Numbered from the stretch's first letter, positions 54,929 through 64,000 are shown. The stretch is 64,000 nt of DNA from Salinibaculum rarum (GCF_030505615.1 NZ_CP129992.1:1-64000), one strand, 5' to 3'. The notes: generated by a model from the sequence alone, not told the origin. Numbers and translations are program-made.

Positions 54929-56022
54929 CCGCGAGCCAGTTCGACGCACTCGTCGACGCCGCCGAGACCGGTCTGGACAGCGACACGCTGACCGTCGACA
55001 CCGACGGGGAAACGTACGACTTCGCGGTTCCCGACGGGGAGTACAGTGGGCTCAGCGAGAGCGAACTCCGGGAGGCCGCGGCCCAACACCGGGAATATGT
55101 TGCCGAGTGGTACTTCTGGCACCACGTCGCCCCCGACGCGCCCGAGCGGCGGGCGTTTCTCCGCTGGGTCGAACGAAGCGACGACGGGACCGTCCCCGAG
55201 CGCCACGAACGACTCCACGCGGGAACGACACGACGGTGGGGCCAACTCCGGATCCGCGTCCAGCTCGCCGAGGCCGGCCGACGGACCTACCAGGTCCGTC
55301 ACGTCGACGACGAGGACGAGCCGGTCGAAGACCTCGCGATTCACACCGACCCGCTCGATGCACGCGAGATTCGCAAATACGACGACGACGGGCGCTACCG
55401 GCCGCTGTCGACGGCCCCGACGCTCGGTCGGGGGTGGGTGTTCGTCGACCTCACGGCCGCGCAACTGGTCTCGACCGTCGACACCGTCTATCCCGCGACG
55501 GTGGCAAACTGGTATCGCGAACGGGAGGGCGAACTCGACGTGACCCACTGGCACGAGGCCGTTTCGCGCCAGACCGGCATCTACGGCGTCGTCGAGACCT
55601 GGGACCGCGGTAACGGACACGACCACGTCGAGTGGGTCGCGGAGGCCTGCTGTGACGACTCACAGTGTCTGAAACGCCGGGAGTGGGAGTACGACGAGGA
55701 GACGCCGCTCGACGTCGATGGAGGTGCGGGGCGTTTTCCCTGCCGAGAGCCCTGTTCGCTGGTCGTCTCTGCGGCGCGCAAGTGGACTCGCATCGACGCC
55801 GAAGACGAACAGACCTACGAGTTCGAACTGACACCGAGCGAAAAGGAGCAAGTCGAGGAGATTATCGACGCCGTCGCGGAGGGGCGCGCTGACGAGATTC
55901 GCGAAGCCGACTTCGGTGACGGTGCCAACCGCTGGCGAGCGCGCTTTCTCCGCGCAAAACGGTTCGACGAGGACGGGAACCTCGGTGGCGTGTTGACAGA
56001 GCGCCCCGACGAAGAAGAGTAA
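54925..56022 (+). CDS. DR2241 family protein, probable iron-sulfur partner of CbiX
   Basis: A 365-aa protein of the DR2241 family, found next to CbiX in haloarchaea and Deinococcus. The C-terminal part has a Cys cluster (ACCDDSQCLKRRE and FPCREPCSLV) fitting an Fe-S cluster. The N-terminal half contains the family's REYVAEWYFWHHVAP. It may supply electrons or keep the metal for chelation; role inferred. Overlaps cbiX by 4 bp. Confidence 0.85.
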   Translation: MTASQFDALVDAAETGLDSDTLTVDTDGETYDFAVPDGEYSGLSESELREAAAQHREYVAEWYFWHHVAPDAPERRAFLRWVERSDDGTVPERHERLHAGTTRRWGQLRIRVQLAEAGRRTYQVRHVDDEDEPVEDLAIHTDPLDAREIRKYDDDGRYRPLSTAPTLGRGWVFVDLTAAQLVSTVDTVYPATVANWYREREGELDVTHWHEAVSRQTGIYGVVETWDRGNGHDHVEWVAEACCDDSQCLKRREWEYDEETPLDVDGGAGRFPCREPCSLVVSAARKWTRIDAEDEQTYEFELTPSEKEQVEEIIDAVAEGRADEIREADFGDGANRWRARFLRAKRFDEDGNLGGVLTERPDEEE

Positions 56023-56026
56023 CGTC

Positions 56027-56152
56027 TTACTCCAGTTCGACCGTCGGTGGCTCGCCGTTCCAGCCATACGAGACGAACACGAACAGGAGCGCGAACAGGC
56101 CGACGACCATCAGTCCGAACTTGACCAGTTTGTCGAGCGTTCTGAGTGCCAT
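56027..56152 (-). CDS. Single-helix micropeptide, 41 aa
   Basis: A 41-aa frame: a basic start (MALRTLDKLVKFG), one membrane helix (LMVVGLFALLFVFVSY) and a short acidic end (GEPPTVELE). It fills the gap between the convergent DR2241 gene and the gamma carbonic anhydrase gene on the latter's strand. The charge distribution follows the positive-inside rule, so I think it is real. Family unknown. Confidence 0.6.
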   Translation of the reverse strand: MALRTLDKLVKFGLMVVGLFALLFVFVSYGWNGEPPTVELE

Positions 56153-56223
56153 ATCCGGCAGTTGGACGGGGACCGACAAGTACGTTCATTTTCGCGTCGG
56201 CGGGCCCCGACGGCGGGACAGGG

Positions 56224-56724
56224 TCAGTCGAGTCGCTCGCCAGTCTCCTCGTAGGTCGACCCCAGTTTCGCGTAGTGGTCGATGGTCGAGTCGGTGACCG
56301 GCCCGTCGAGTTCGGTCTTGACCTCGGCCGGGGACCCGACGACGAGCGTCTCCGGTGGGACCTCCGTTCCCTCGGTGACGACGCTGCCAGCGCCGACGAC
56401 GGCACCCTCGCCGACGTGGGCGTCGTCCAGCACGACGGCGTTCATCCCCACGAGCGCGTCCGATGCGACCGTACAGGCGTGGACGATTGCGCTGTGGCCG
56501 ACCGTCACGTCCGATTCGAGGACCGCATCCTCGTGGAGGACGGCGTTGTCTTGGACGTTCGTCCGCTCGCCGACGACGATTTGCCCGTGGTCGCCACGGA
56601 GGGTGGTGTTGGGCCAGATGCTCGCGTCTTCCTCGACGACGACGTCGCCGATGACGACGGCGGCCTCGTCGACGTACGCGGAGTCGGCTATCTGCGGTTC
56701 GAGGCCGTCGACAGCGCGAATCAT
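56224..56724 (-). CDS. Gamma carbonic anhydrase-like hexapeptide protein
   Basis: A 166-aa left-handed beta-helix protein with repeating hexapeptides (for example [18 protein letters not shown]). Zinc-ligand His are seen in LRGDHGQI and [12 protein letters not shown]. It could hydrate CO2 or be a related acyltransferase-fold protein. Its ATG overlaps the ilvD stop, so it is made from the same transcript. Confidence 0.9.
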   Translation of the reverse strand: MIRAVDGLEPQIADSAYVDEAAVVIGDVVVEEDASIWPNTTLRGDHGQIVVGERTNVQDNAVLHEDAVLESDVTVGHSAIVHACTVASDALVGMNAVVLDDAHVGEGAVVGAGSVVTEGTEVPPETLVVGSPAEVKTELDGPVTDSTIDHYAKLGSTYEETGERLD

Positions 56725-58454
56725 CTATCCCACTGTGCGCCCGGATTCGTCACCGCGCCGTTTGCCGCGGAGCCAAAGTCGCGGTGGTACTTCGCGAGGA
56801 CGCCGCTGTCGTAGGTCGGCTCGGCGTCGTGGTCTTCCAGTCGCGCCTCGAGTTCCTCCTCGGTGAGGTCGACCGACAGTTCCAGGTTGTCGATGTCGAC
56901 GGTGATGGTGTCGCCGTCTTCGAGTGCGGCGATTGGCCCGCCGACGTACGCCTCGGGAGCGACGTGACCGATAGAGAACCCACGGGTCGCCCCCGAAAAG
57001 CGGCCGTCGGTAAAGAGCGCCACGTCCTCGGCGTGACCCTGGCCGGCGACGGCGGAGGTGACACCGAGCATCTCGCGCATCCCCGGACCGCCGCGGGGCC
57101 CCTCGTTGCGGATTGCGATGACGTCGCCGGACTCAACGTGTCCCTCCTGGACGTACTCCATGGCACCTTCCTCGCCCTCGAAGACCCGAACCGGGCCCTC
57201 GTGGTGGAGGTGGTCCTCGCCGGTAATCTTGATGACCGCCCCATCTGGTGCGAGATTGCCGGTGAGGATGCGGATGGCACCGCGCTCGTGGATCGGGTCC
57301 TCGACCGTGTGCAGGTAGTCCACGTCGATGTCCTCGATAGCGGGCGGGTCGACGGCTTCCAGTTCCTCGCCGATGGTATTGCCCGTCACCGTCAGGGCGT
57401 CGTCGTGGAGCAGGCCGGCCTCGGAGAGGGCCTTCAGCACGACCGGAACGCCGCCGACCTCGTGGAGGTCGTTCATCACCCGTTCGCCGCCGGGCTGGAG
57501 GTTCGCAATCTTCGGGGTGCGGGCGCTAATCTCGTTGAACTCCTCGATGTCGAGGTCGATACCCGCCTCGGCGGCCATCGCGAGCAGGTGAAGCACGGCG
57601 TTGGTCGAGCCGCCGATGGCGACCTGGAGCGCGATGGCGTTCTCGAAGGACTCCTTCGAGAGGAAATCAGAGGGTTTCCGCTGTTCTTGCACGGCTTCGA
57701 CGGCGAGTTCGCCCGAGCGGCGGGCCACGTCGTAGCGCCCTTCGTTCTCTGCGGGCGGGGAAGCACTGCCAAGCGGCGCGAAGCCAAGGGCCTCGGTAAT
57801 CGAGGCCATCGTGTTCGCCGTGAACATCCCGCCACAGGAGCCCGCGCCGGGGCAGGCGTTTCGCTCCAGGTCGTCGAGTTCGTCCTCGGACATCTCGCCG
57901 TCGGCGACGGAACCGACGCCCTCGAAGACGTTCTGGATAGTGACTTCCCGGCCGTCGTGTTCGCCGGGCATGATAGAACCACCGTAGAGGAAGACGCTGG
58001 GCCGGTCGGTGCGGATGGCGGCCATCATCATCCCCGGCATGTTCTTGTCACAGCCGCCGATGACGACGAGTCCGTCCATGCGCTCGCCGAAAGTCACGAG
58101 TTCCACGGAATCGGCGATGATTTCCCGGGAGATGAGACTCGCTTTCATCCCCTCGGTCCCCATCGAGATGGCATCAGAGATGGTGATGGTGCCAAACTCG
58201 ATTGGCATCCCGTCCGCGTCGTCGATGCCCTCGTATGCGGCCTCGGCGACGTCGTCTAAGTGGACGTTACAGGGCGTGATGTCGGCGGCAGGGTTGGCGA
58301 CGCCGACCATCGGCGAGGAGAGGTCCTGGTCGTCGTATCCCATCGCGCGAAACATCGCGCGGTGGGGGGCACGCTCCGTGCCTTCGGTCACGTCGTTGCT
58401 CGGCAGGTCGGGGTCCTTGCCGGAGTCGGCTTCCGGCGGTTCCTGCTGGCTCAT
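56721..58454 (-). CDS. ilvD: Dihydroxy-acid dehydratase
   Basis: A 577-aa Fe-S dehydratase of valine, isoleucine and coenzyme A precursor synthesis. Cluster Cys and signatures: [40 protein letters not shown], and the C-terminal [22 protein letters not shown]. Start ATG 58454, since the readable extension to 59846 crosses two plus-strand genes antisense. Complete length. Coupled to the carbonic anhydrase-like gene. Confidence 0.97.
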   Translation of the reverse strand: MSQQEPPEADSGKDPDLPSNDVTEGTERAPHRAMFRAMGYDDQDLSSPMVGVANPAADITPCNVHLDDVAEAAYEGIDDADGMPIEFGTITISDAISMGTEGMKASLISREIIADSVELVTFGERMDGLVVIGGCDKNMPGMMMAAIRTDRPSVFLYGGSIMPGEHDGREVTIQNVFEGVGSVADGEMSEDELDDLERNACPGAGSCGGMFTANTMASITEALGFAPLGSASPPAENEGRYDVARRSGELAVEAVQEQRKPSDFLSKESFENAIALQVAIGGSTNAVLHLLAMAAEAGIDLDIEEFNEISARTPKIANLQPGGERVMNDLHEVGGVPVVLKALSEAGLLHDDALTVTGNTIGEELEAVDPPAIEDIDVDYLHTVEDPIHERGAIRILTGNLAPDGAVIKITGEDHLHHEGPVRVFEGEEGAMEYVQEGHVESGDVIAIRNEGPRGGPGMREMLGVTSAVAGQGHAEDVALFTDGRFSGATRGFSIGHVAPEAYVGGPIAALEDGDTITVDIDNLELSVDLTEEELEARLEDHDAEPTYDSGVLAKYHRDFGSAANGAVTNPGAQWDR

Positions 58455-58613
58455 GTCTGGATAGTATCGACGGCCGGACTTAAGTCCCGTCTTCGGGCGC
58501 TCCGGGGGAGAACGCGACCAAGCCCCGGACGGTGCGAGCCAGCCACGACTGGCTGACTGGTGTGCTCGCTCTGAACCGGTAAGTGCTTTTGTCCCGTGGA
58601 CGGAAGTGGTCGT

Positions 58614-59042
58614 ATGTACGAGCGGATTCTCCTGCCGACCGACGGGAGCGACCACACGAAGCGGGCGACCGACCACGCAATCGACATCGCGAAACAGCGC
58701 GGCGCGACGCTGCACGTCTTCTCCGTCGTCGACGACCGCGCGTTCCTGGTGCTCGACGACGACCGCGTCGGCGAGGTCCGAGGCGAACTCGAGGAGAACG
58801 CGCTCGACGCCATCGCGACGGCCGTCCAAGCCGCCGAGCAGGAAGGCATCGAGACCACCTCCGACGTCGACGTCGGCAACCCGGCCAACTGCATCGTCGA
58901 CTACGCCAGCGACAACGACATCGACCTCATCGTGATGGGGACCAGCGGCGACAAGTACGAGGCAAACGTCGTCGGCAGCGTCTCGAAGCGGGTCGTCGAC
59001 ACCTCGCCCGCGCCGGTGTTGACCGTTGGCCCGGACAGCTAA
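58614..59042 (+). CDS. Universal stress protein (UspA family)
   Basis: A 142-aa UspA domain with [13 protein letters not shown] at the start and the ATP-binding pattern [21 protein letters not shown]. Start ATG 58614. It ends 3 bp before the mptG gene, so the two are likely one transcript. Confidence 0.93.
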   Translation: MYERILLPTDGSDHTKRATDHAIDIAKQRGATLHVFSVVDDRAFLVLDDDRVGEVRGELEENALDAIATAVQAAEQEGIETTSDVDVGNPANCIVDYASDNDIDLIVMGTSGDKYEANVVGSVSKRVVDTSPAPVLTVGPDS

Positions 59043-59045
59043 GTG

Positions 59046-60014
59046 ATGGCCACAGTCGAGACGGGAGCGCGCCTGCACTTTGGCTTCCAGAACCTCGCGC
59101 TGGCTCACGACCGCCTCTACGGCGGGGTTGGGGTCGCACTCGCCGAGCCACGAATCAGCCTCACGGCTGCGCCAGCGTCGTCGGTCATTTGTGAGGACGC
59201 CGCAGTCGAGCCGTTCGTCGCCGACGCCGTCTCGGCACTGGGCGTCGACGGGGCACACGTCACCGTCGAGGAGCGATTCGAGCGCCACGCCGGCTTCGGG
59301 AGCGGGACCCAACTGGCACTCTCGACGCTCGTGGCCGTCGCCCGCGCACACGGCGAGTACGCTGACGCCCGAACGTACGCGCCGAGACTCGGGCGTGGCG
59401 GGCGCTCGGGTGTCGGCGTCGCCACCTTCGAACAGGGCGGGTTCGTCGTCGACGCCGGCCACCCGACCGAGCGCTTTACCTCCCGCCCACCGGCGGAGGG
59501 AAGCTGGACGGTCCCGGAACCAATCGTCCAGCGGGACCTCCCGAGTTCCTGGCGGTTCGTCCTCGTGACACCCGAGGCCGGAGCCGGAAAGAGCGGCAAA
59601 CCGGAAGAGCAGAGCATGCGCGCCGTCGTCGAGCGCGCGGACCCGGGTATCGCAGACGACATCTCGCAGTTGCTGACCCGCCGACTCTTGCCCGCGGTCG
59701 CCGAACGCGACATCGCCGAGTTCGGGAGCGCAATCGCCCGCCTCGGCCGGCTCAACGGCGCGTGGTACGCCGACGAGCAGGGTGGGGTCTACCGGCCGCC
59801 GGCGGGCCAGCTCATCGACAGGCTCGGCGACAGCCCGGTCGTCCACGGCGCCGGTCAGTCCTCGTGGGGACCGACCGTCTACGGTGTCACCAGAGAACAG
59901 GACACTGGCGAAGCGCGAGAGGCGGCCCGGGAAGCCCTGGCGGCTGCCGGCCGAGAGGGGACTGTTCGGACCGCTGGCCCGCGAAATCGTGGTGCCACGC
60001 TCGAAGAAGACTGA
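59046..60014 (+). CDS. mptG: Beta-ribofuranosylaminobenzene 5'-phosphate synthase-like GHMP protein
   Basis: A 322-aa GHMP-superfamily enzyme of the tetrahydromethanopterin-type pathway: it joins 4-hydroxybenzoate or p-aminobenzoate with PRPP. It starts [12 protein letters not shown] and has the glycine-rich [19 protein letters not shown]. The C-terminal half has [17 protein letters not shown] and [13 protein letters not shown]. Haloarchaea use folate-like carriers, which fits the gene's broad presence. Start ATG 59046 preferred to GTG 59043. Confidence 0.88.
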   Translation: MATVETGARLHFGFQNLALAHDRLYGGVGVALAEPRISLTAAPASSVICEDAAVEPFVADAVSALGVDGAHVTVEERFERHAGFGSGTQLALSTLVAVARAHGEYADARTYAPRLGRGGRSGVGVATFEQGGFVVDAGHPTERFTSRPPAEGSWTVPEPIVQRDLPSSWRFVLVTPEAGAGKSGKPEEQSMRAVVERADPGIADDISQLLTRRLLPAVAERDIAEFGSAIARLGRLNGAWYADEQGGVYRPPAGQLIDRLGDSPVVHGAGQSSWGPTVYGVTREQDTGEAREAAREALAAAGREGTVRTAGPRNRGATLEED

Positions 60015-60038
60015 GCACAGTCACGGCCACGCGGGAGG

Positions 60039-60046
60039 TTTTAAAT
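60039..60046 (+). promoter_or_regulatory. TATA box before the RAD55-like gene
   Basis: TTTTAAAT about 27 bases before the ATG at 60069, implying a leaderless or near-leaderless transcript. Confidence 0.55.
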
Positions 60047-60068
60047 CGCCGGACCGGTATGTGAGAGT

Positions 60069-60908
60069 ATGAACCGCCTACCCTTCGGCATCAATCGGCT
60101 CGACGAGATGATTCAGGGCGGGGCACCGACGGGGAGTGTCGTCTTGCTGTCCGGGGAGGCAGGGGCCGGGGCGCGGGAGTTTATGTACACCACCGCCGTG
60201 ATGAACGGGCTGGCACGGACCGACGACGGGTTGTTCGACCTCCACTACGGCGACCTCCATCCACAGGCCAGACAGCCCGACGGCATCCACTACATCACGT
60301 TCAACTCCGACCGCTCACAGCTCCGCCGGGAGATAGAGACAGTCATCGACGAGGAGATTACGGCCTCGGGACTTGACCCGGTGGACTTTTGCTCGCTCTC
60401 GCGGCAGTTCTTTCACGTCAGCCCGGTGCCACGGAACTGGTACGCCGACGAGACGCCCGACATCAAGAACCTCCGGAAGCGCCACGAGGAACGCGAGGGG
60501 CTGTTGAGCGCGCTCGGCGACGAACTCAGCAAGCGGGCGCCGGGGAACCTCGTCATCATCGACTCGCTGTCTGACCTCGTGGCGACTCTGGGTGAGGACC
60601 TGGAGTGGTCTGACGTCACCTACGTCGTCAAGGGGCTTCAGAAGGCCGCTCACGAGTGGAACGGGCTCATCCTCTTGCACGTCAACAACGAGACGCTCTC
60701 GGCGACACGGCACGGCCAGCTCGTCGAAGCCTGCACCGGGACGCTCGATTTCAGCTGGGAAAGCGGCGGGAGTACCCGGGCGCGAACGCTCGTCATCAAG
60801 CAGTTCCGCGGCGTGCTCTCACGGATTGAAGAGGAAAACATCGTTCAGTTCGAGACGGAGCTGGGCGATGCCGGCTTCGACATCAGCGATGTTCGCAAGA
60901 TTCGGTAA
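60069..60908 (+). CDS. RAD55/KaiC-like ATPase family protein with altered Walker A
   Basis: A 279-aa protein of the RecA/RAD55 fold. The start LPFGINRLDEMIQGG is KaiC-like. Where a Walker A would be it reads GEAGAGAREF, lacking the conserved Lys. Walker B-like NLVIIDSLSDLVATLG follows. Haloarchaeal members have been called HTR-like; the missing Lys seems to be a group feature, from memory. It may bind nucleotide without normal hydrolysis, perhaps as a signalling scaffold. Confidence 0.78.
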   Translation: MNRLPFGINRLDEMIQGGAPTGSVVLLSGEAGAGAREFMYTTAVMNGLARTDDGLFDLHYGDLHPQARQPDGIHYITFNSDRSQLRREIETVIDEEITASGLDPVDFCSLSRQFFHVSPVPRNWYADETPDIKNLRKRHEEREGLLSALGDELSKRAPGNLVIIDSLSDLVATLGEDLEWSDVTYVVKGLQKAAHEWNGLILLHVNNETLSATRHGQLVEACTGTLDFSWESGGSTRARTLVIKQFRGVLSRIEEENIVQFETELGDAGFDISDVRKIR

Positions 60909-60985
60909 GCGGCTCCGAGACGGGACTATCGGAACTCGAAATCAGCGGCAAACGCTTAACTGTGCAGTTGAAATAAGTGAATATA

Positions 60986-61792
60986 ATGGCGAGTGAGTCG
61001 ACCGAGGACGGGACGCTGACGGTGAGCCTGCCGGGCGAGTTGGACAGTTGGCTCACCGAGCGTGCCCAGGCGCTCGGTGTCGACCGCGAGGCCGTCCTGG
61101 TCCAGTTGCTCGCATCCTACCAAGCAGCGGACGAACTCGACGACGAGGAGGTGCCAGTCACGGACGCGAGTGCTGTCGACCAGCTGGTCGCCGACAGGCT
61201 GGCAGACACGGCCGACGCGATACAACAGGACGTCGACACCGTCAAGCAGGACGTCGATGCCGTCGAACAGCGCCACGAGGAGGACATCGAGGACGTGCGC
61301 AGCCGCGTCGTCCAGTTGAAACGCGAACTCGACAGCAAAGCCGGTGCGGACCACAGCCACGAGGAACTCGCTCGCCTCGACGACCTCCAGGAGGAACTGA
61401 CCGAGATGCAGTCGGCGGTCGACGACGTCGAGGCGGAACTCGACTCGAGACTTACCGACCACGACGAGACGATAGCGACTATCGACGACCGCCTCGAAAC
61501 ACTCGAAGACCGGCTCCAGACCGTCGCCTGGGTCGTCAGTGACCTCCGGGACGCCCACGAATCACAGGGCAGCATCGAAGCGGTCGACCGCATCAAGCGC
61601 GCGGCGGCCAAAGCCGACATCGACCGGGCGAAATGCGAGAGCTGTGGCAACGGCGTCGAGATTGCGCTGTTGACCGATCCAGAGTGTCCCCACTGCCAGG
61701 CGACAGTCACCAACGTCGAGGCAGCCAACAGCTGGTTTGGCAAGCCGCGCCTGCTGGCCGCCTCGCAACTCGAATCGGGTGAAGACAAGTGA
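60986..61792 (+). CDS. CopG-like/coiled-coil protein with C-terminal zinc ribbon
   Basis: A 268-aa protein. An N-terminal ribbon-helix-helix-like start (TLTVSLPGELDSWLTERAQALG) is followed by about 130 residues of coiled coil with heptads of Asp, Val and Leu (residues ~60-190). A zinc ribbon CESCGNG...CPHCQATV near the end closes it. It resembles a haloarchaeal CopG-family regulator but the long coil suggests a scaffold. Start ATG 60986. Its stop overlaps the GTG of the next gene. Confidence 0.75.
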   Translation: MASESTEDGTLTVSLPGELDSWLTERAQALGVDREAVLVQLLASYQAADELDDEEVPVTDASAVDQLVADRLADTADAIQQDVDTVKQDVDAVEQRHEEDIEDVRSRVVQLKRELDSKAGADHSHEELARLDDLQEELTEMQSAVDDVEAELDSRLTDHDETIATIDDRLETLEDRLQTVAWVVSDLRDAHESQGSIEAVDRIKRAAAKADIDRAKCESCGNGVEIALLTDPECPHCQATVTNVEAANSWFGKPRLLAASQLESGEDK

Positions 61793-62499
61793 GCGACGAC
61801 GAGGACGACCCCTTCGAGCGCCTCGACGAATCGGTCGGCGACCGCGACGGCGACCCCTTCGAATCCTTCGAGGACGTCGACCCCGACGACGCAGAGAGCC
61901 AGGACGACGCAACAGGCGAGGAGTCCGTGGACAGACCAGACGAGTCCCAGCCTGAGAGCCACCGACTCGAAGGGCCCCAGGTCGAGAGCGGTCCCGACCG
62001 GAGCTACGACGCCCACGACGTGACACCACCGGGCCATCAGGACGAGGTGGTCGACGACCACTCCCAAGACAGTGACGCTGGTGGACTCGGCGAGGCGGAA
62101 GACGATGACGACGACGGATTCGTCGAGCAGTCCGAACCGTCGATAGATGTGGGCACCGCGGCGACCGACGCCGGGTTCGAGGACGTAGAGCAAAGGGAGG
62201 GCGACCCCTTCGAGGACGTGTTCGAGGAGATGGACGTAGGGGAGATAGACCCCGATACGGTCTGGGAGTCGATTGCTGCGGCCGAAAGCGAGGGGCCAGT
62301 CAGCCGGCAGACGGACAGCCTGTACGCCGAGGTGTCCAAACACAGTTACTGCGAGCAGTGTGAGTTCTTCTCGGACCCGCCCGACGTACACTGCTCGCAC
62401 GACGGGACGGAGATTCTGGAGTTTCTCGACCACGAGACCGTCCGCGTCGTTGACTGTCCGATCGTCGCCGAGCGCAAGGAACTGGCCAAACACGAGTGA
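61789..62499 (+). CDS. Acidic low-complexity protein with C-terminal Cys domain
   Basis: A 236-aa protein with GTG start overlapping the previous stop (GTGA). The first ~150 residues are extremely Asp/Glu-rich and unstructured with repeated DPFE/DPFED motifs. The last ~60 form a small domain with CEQCEFFSDPPDVHCSH and VDCPIV, four Cys that could bind metal. Conserved in haloarchaea by style; function unknown. Coupled to the coiled-coil gene. Confidence 0.75.
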   Translation: MSDDEDDPFERLDESVGDRDGDPFESFEDVDPDDAESQDDATGEESVDRPDESQPESHRLEGPQVESGPDRSYDAHDVTPPGHQDEVVDDHSQDSDAGGLGEAEDDDDDGFVEQSEPSIDVGTAATDAGFEDVEQREGDPFEDVFEEMDVGEIDPDTVWESIAAAESEGPVSRQTDSLYAEVSKHSYCEQCEFFSDPPDVHCSHDGTEILEFLDHETVRVVDCPIVAERKELAKHE

Positions 62500-62529
62500 G
62501 TTTTGGGTGTCGACCGGCTACCCGTTCCT

Positions 62530-62853
62530 ATGCAATTCTGTGACGACTGCGGGTCGATGATGCAACCCGAGGGCGACGAGATGGTCTGTTCGTCCTGTGG
62601 GACCCGCACCGGCAAAGACGAAGAGACGGCAGCGAGTTTCGTCAGCACCGCCGAACAGTCCGATGACGAACTCATCGAGACCGAAGAAGGCGCGGACTTC
62701 GAGGGGAAACCGACCGCAGACGACGTCCACTGCGACGAGTGTGGCCACGGGAAGGCGTGGTACACCATCAAACAGACCGGCGCCGCCGACGAACCGCCGA
62801 CACGCTTTTTCAAATGCCAGGACTGTGGAAACCGCTGGCGCGAGTACAACTGA
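62530..62853 (+). CDS. tfs: Transcription factor S (TFIIS/RPB9-like)
   Basis: A 107-aa protein with two zinc ribbons: CDDCG...CSSCG (N-terminal) and CDECG...CQDCGNRW (C-terminal). The C-terminal ribbon has the cleavage-inducing acidic pair in the context AADEPPTRFFKC. TFS inserts into RNA polymerase to rescue backtracked complexes. Start ATG 62530 (MQFCDDCG). An upstream in-frame start at 62503 would add a non-conserved leader. Confidence 0.93.
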   Translation: MQFCDDCGSMMQPEGDEMVCSSCGTRTGKDEETAASFVSTAEQSDDELIETEEGADFEGKPTADDVHCDECGHGKAWYTIKQTGAADEPPTRFFKCQDCGNRWREYN

Positions 62854-62859
62854 CGTGAC

Positions 62860-63162
62860 TCAGACGGGGTCGTCGGGGTCGTGGCGGTCCATCATCCGCT
62901 CGGCTTCGGCCGCGTAGCGCTCGCGTTTCTCGTCGTCGTCGACCGGCACGAGCGCGTCGGGGTCTGTCTCGATTGCGGCGGTCACCTCCGGCGCGTTGCC
63001 GCCAAAGCGGTTGTAGGCGCGCTCTTTCTGGAGGTACCGCTCGCCGTCCGGTGTCGCGTAGACGATGACCAGGATGTGTGGCGAGTCCTCGGAGAAGGTC
63101 CGCTCGACCATCCAGACGCGTTCGGTCGCCTCGGCCTCCGCTGTACTGGGTGTCGTTGTCAT
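62860..63162 (-). CDS. Conserved haloarchaeal hypothetical protein
   Basis: A 100-aa protein: a Thr/Ala-rich start, a beta-rich middle (RVWMVERTFSEDSPHILVIVYATPDGERYLQKERAYN), then a charged helix (DDDEKRERYAAEAERMMDR). No membrane segment or metal motif. Start ATG 63162. It is convergent with tfs and divergent from the cysteine-cluster gene. Function unknown. Confidence 0.72.
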   Translation of the reverse strand: MTTTPSTAEAEATERVWMVERTFSEDSPHILVIVYATPDGERYLQKERAYNRFGGNAPEVTAAIETDPDALVPVDDDEKRERYAAEAERMMDRHDPDDPV

Positions 63163-63293
63163 ACGAGAGGATAGACGAGTCGGCAATTCAACGCCGCCGC
63201 CGATTCCCGTCGTATGAGAACGGGACTGTGACGGGTACTCACGGCTGGAACGTCCAGCGAGAGACTTTTCGCCGTCGAACGCGAACGCGTGCT

Positions 63294-63830
63294 GTGTCCA
63301 TCGAGCGCGGCCAGGCCGTGACAGTCCACCCCGGCAAAGAGGCAGTCGTCGACTTCGACCCGACGCTGACGTTCGAGTGTGTCGACGACTGCACCTGGTG
63401 TTGCCAGCACGGCGTCATGCTGTACGAACCGGACTTTCTCCAGTTGGCCGACGTGGCCTCACTCGCGGAGGCGACCACACAGGTTCGCGGGCAGGATTTC
63501 GTCCGCAAAGAGCAGAAAGACCGTGAGGAACACACCGACGACGACGGCGAGGCCTGCTTTTTCCTGCGCGACGACGGGCTCTGCTCGCTCCACGCCGAAC
63601 ACGACTGGAAACCGGCCCGCTGTTCGGTGTTCCCGCTGGAAGTGACCGTCGAACCGGGGACGCGAACGGCCAGAGCGGGCGGCGACATCCACATCACGGT
63701 CCGCGAGGCGGCCCACGACCACTGTGAGGGGTTGGGCGTCTCAGAACGGCGCGTCGTCGAGCATCTGGACGCGTTTCTGCCGGCCGTGCTGTGGGACCTG
63801 GACGACCCGAAGACGCGCCGGGAACTGTAA
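63294..63830 (+). CDS. YkgJ-family cysteine cluster protein
   Basis: A 178-aa protein of the YkgJ (CxxxCxxCC) group: FECVDDCTWCCQHGVML, then the later Cys residues in GEACFFLRDDGLCSLHAEH and RCSVFPLEV, which likely bind zinc or iron. Start GTG 63294, giving MSIERGQAV. Role unknown; some relatives act with oxygenase or Fe-S partners. Confidence 0.82.
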   Translation: MSIERGQAVTVHPGKEAVVDFDPTLTFECVDDCTWCCQHGVMLYEPDFLQLADVASLAEATTQVRGQDFVRKEQKDREEHTDDDGEACFFLRDDGLCSLHAEHDWKPARCSVFPLEVTVEPGTRTARAGGDIHITVREAAHDHCEGLGVSERRVVEHLDAFLPAVLWDLDDPKTRREL

Positions 63831-63839
63831 GCGGCGGGC

Positions 63840-64000
63840 CTACGCGACGACCCACCAGGCCAGAAAGACGGCGAGCGCACCGATGGCGGTGCTGGCGACA
63901 GCGTGTGAGCGGAGCTGGTCGAGCCGCCGGTGGGAGTGTTCCGAGAGCGAACACACTTGGTCGACTTCGCCGCCGGCCTCACACGAGGGCAGGAAATCCA
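63840..64000 (-). CDS. C-terminal part of a membrane protein, cut by the window edge
   Basis: An open frame of 53 codons on the minus strand, running out of the window at 64000. It is hydrophilic with two Cys (PSCEAGGEVDQVCSLS), then ends in one membrane helix (AIGALAVFLAWWVVA) and a TAG at 63840-63842. Only the tail is visible, so no family can be assigned. Confidence 0.55.
   Translation of the reverse strand, partial: DFLPSCEAGGEVDQVCSLSEHSHRRLDQLRSHAVASTAIGALAVFLAWWVVA

Noticed and set aside
56721..59846. 1041-codon reading of ilvD extended upstream
   Set aside because: The extension runs antisense through uspA and mptG; ilvD starts naturally at 58454.

Overview
This window is chromosomal DNA of an extremely halophilic archaeon (class Halobacteria). 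The evidence is the GC-rich, third-position-G/C coding, strongly acidic proteins, and the archaeal information genes RfcL, RpoL, TFS, RNase HI, DphB, the aP0-type ribosomal protein L10 and an intron-containing elongator tRNA-Met. Haloarchaeal signature genes are also present: archaeosortase A, a HalX response regulator, DUF5788 and the DR2241-linked CbiX. The sequence does not fix the genus; something near Haloarcula or Halomicrobium is a guess.

Layout. 0-8.5 kb: housekeeping (RfcL, compact heme A synthase, malic enzyme, RNase HI, a HalX regulator, a membrane metallophosphoesterase). 8.6-9.6 kb: a Tat lipoprotein with a CAP domain, a hairpin-rich stretch holding a second copy of the tRNA-Met 3' end, and the intron-bearing tRNA-Met. 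9.7-19.5 kb: hisF, a winged-helix/membrane-protein pair, a minus-strand ApbE operon with a probable bis-heme membrane cytochrome, a zinc-ribbon/CAP membrane protein, rpoL, cytochrome oxidase subunit III with neighbouring membrane genes, and an FeS-type photolyase.

19.66-37.35 kb: an integrated mobile element in the 3' end of tRNA-Thr(CGU). It has 14-bp direct repeats at both ends. Beside these lie 19-bp arms that would form an inverted repeat around the core in the excised circle. The element carries a tyrosine integrase with an unusual helix-hairpin-helix insertion, a virus- or plasmid-like replication block (small coupled ORFs plus a PrimPol/SF3 helicase) and an origin-like region with a perfect 20-bp inverted repeat. 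Its AT-rich cargo is for surface glycans: a GT2 dolichol-phosphate-sugar synthase-like enzyme, two FkbM methyltransferases, a YdjC/ChbG deacetylase, a VTT/TVP38 membrane protein and a YfhO-like GT-C protein. An IS1595-type insertion with intact target duplication and a frameshifted transposase sits in the cargo, and a broken GmrSD/DUF1524-type gene lies next to attR.

37.3-64 kb: ordinary chromosome again. It holds the Trm5-type methyltransferase, dphB, archaeosortase, a Drg GTPase, TrkA and APC transport genes, a PQQ sugar dehydrogenase, the L11 and L1-L10-L12 ribosomal protein units (with a structured leader and a duplicated rpl11 tail), cysS, a second winged-helix/membrane-protein pair, CbiX-DR2241, ilvD-gamma carbonic anhydrase, uspA-mptG, a RAD55-like ATPase, a coiled-coil/zinc cluster ending in TFS, and a YkgJ cysteine-cluster protein.

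The most interesting candidate system is the element's glycan cargo. A lipid-linked-sugar synthase, a possible lipid translocase and a YfhO-type transferase resemble the three-component glycosylation systems of Gram-positive bacteria, here carried on an integrating archaeal replicon.
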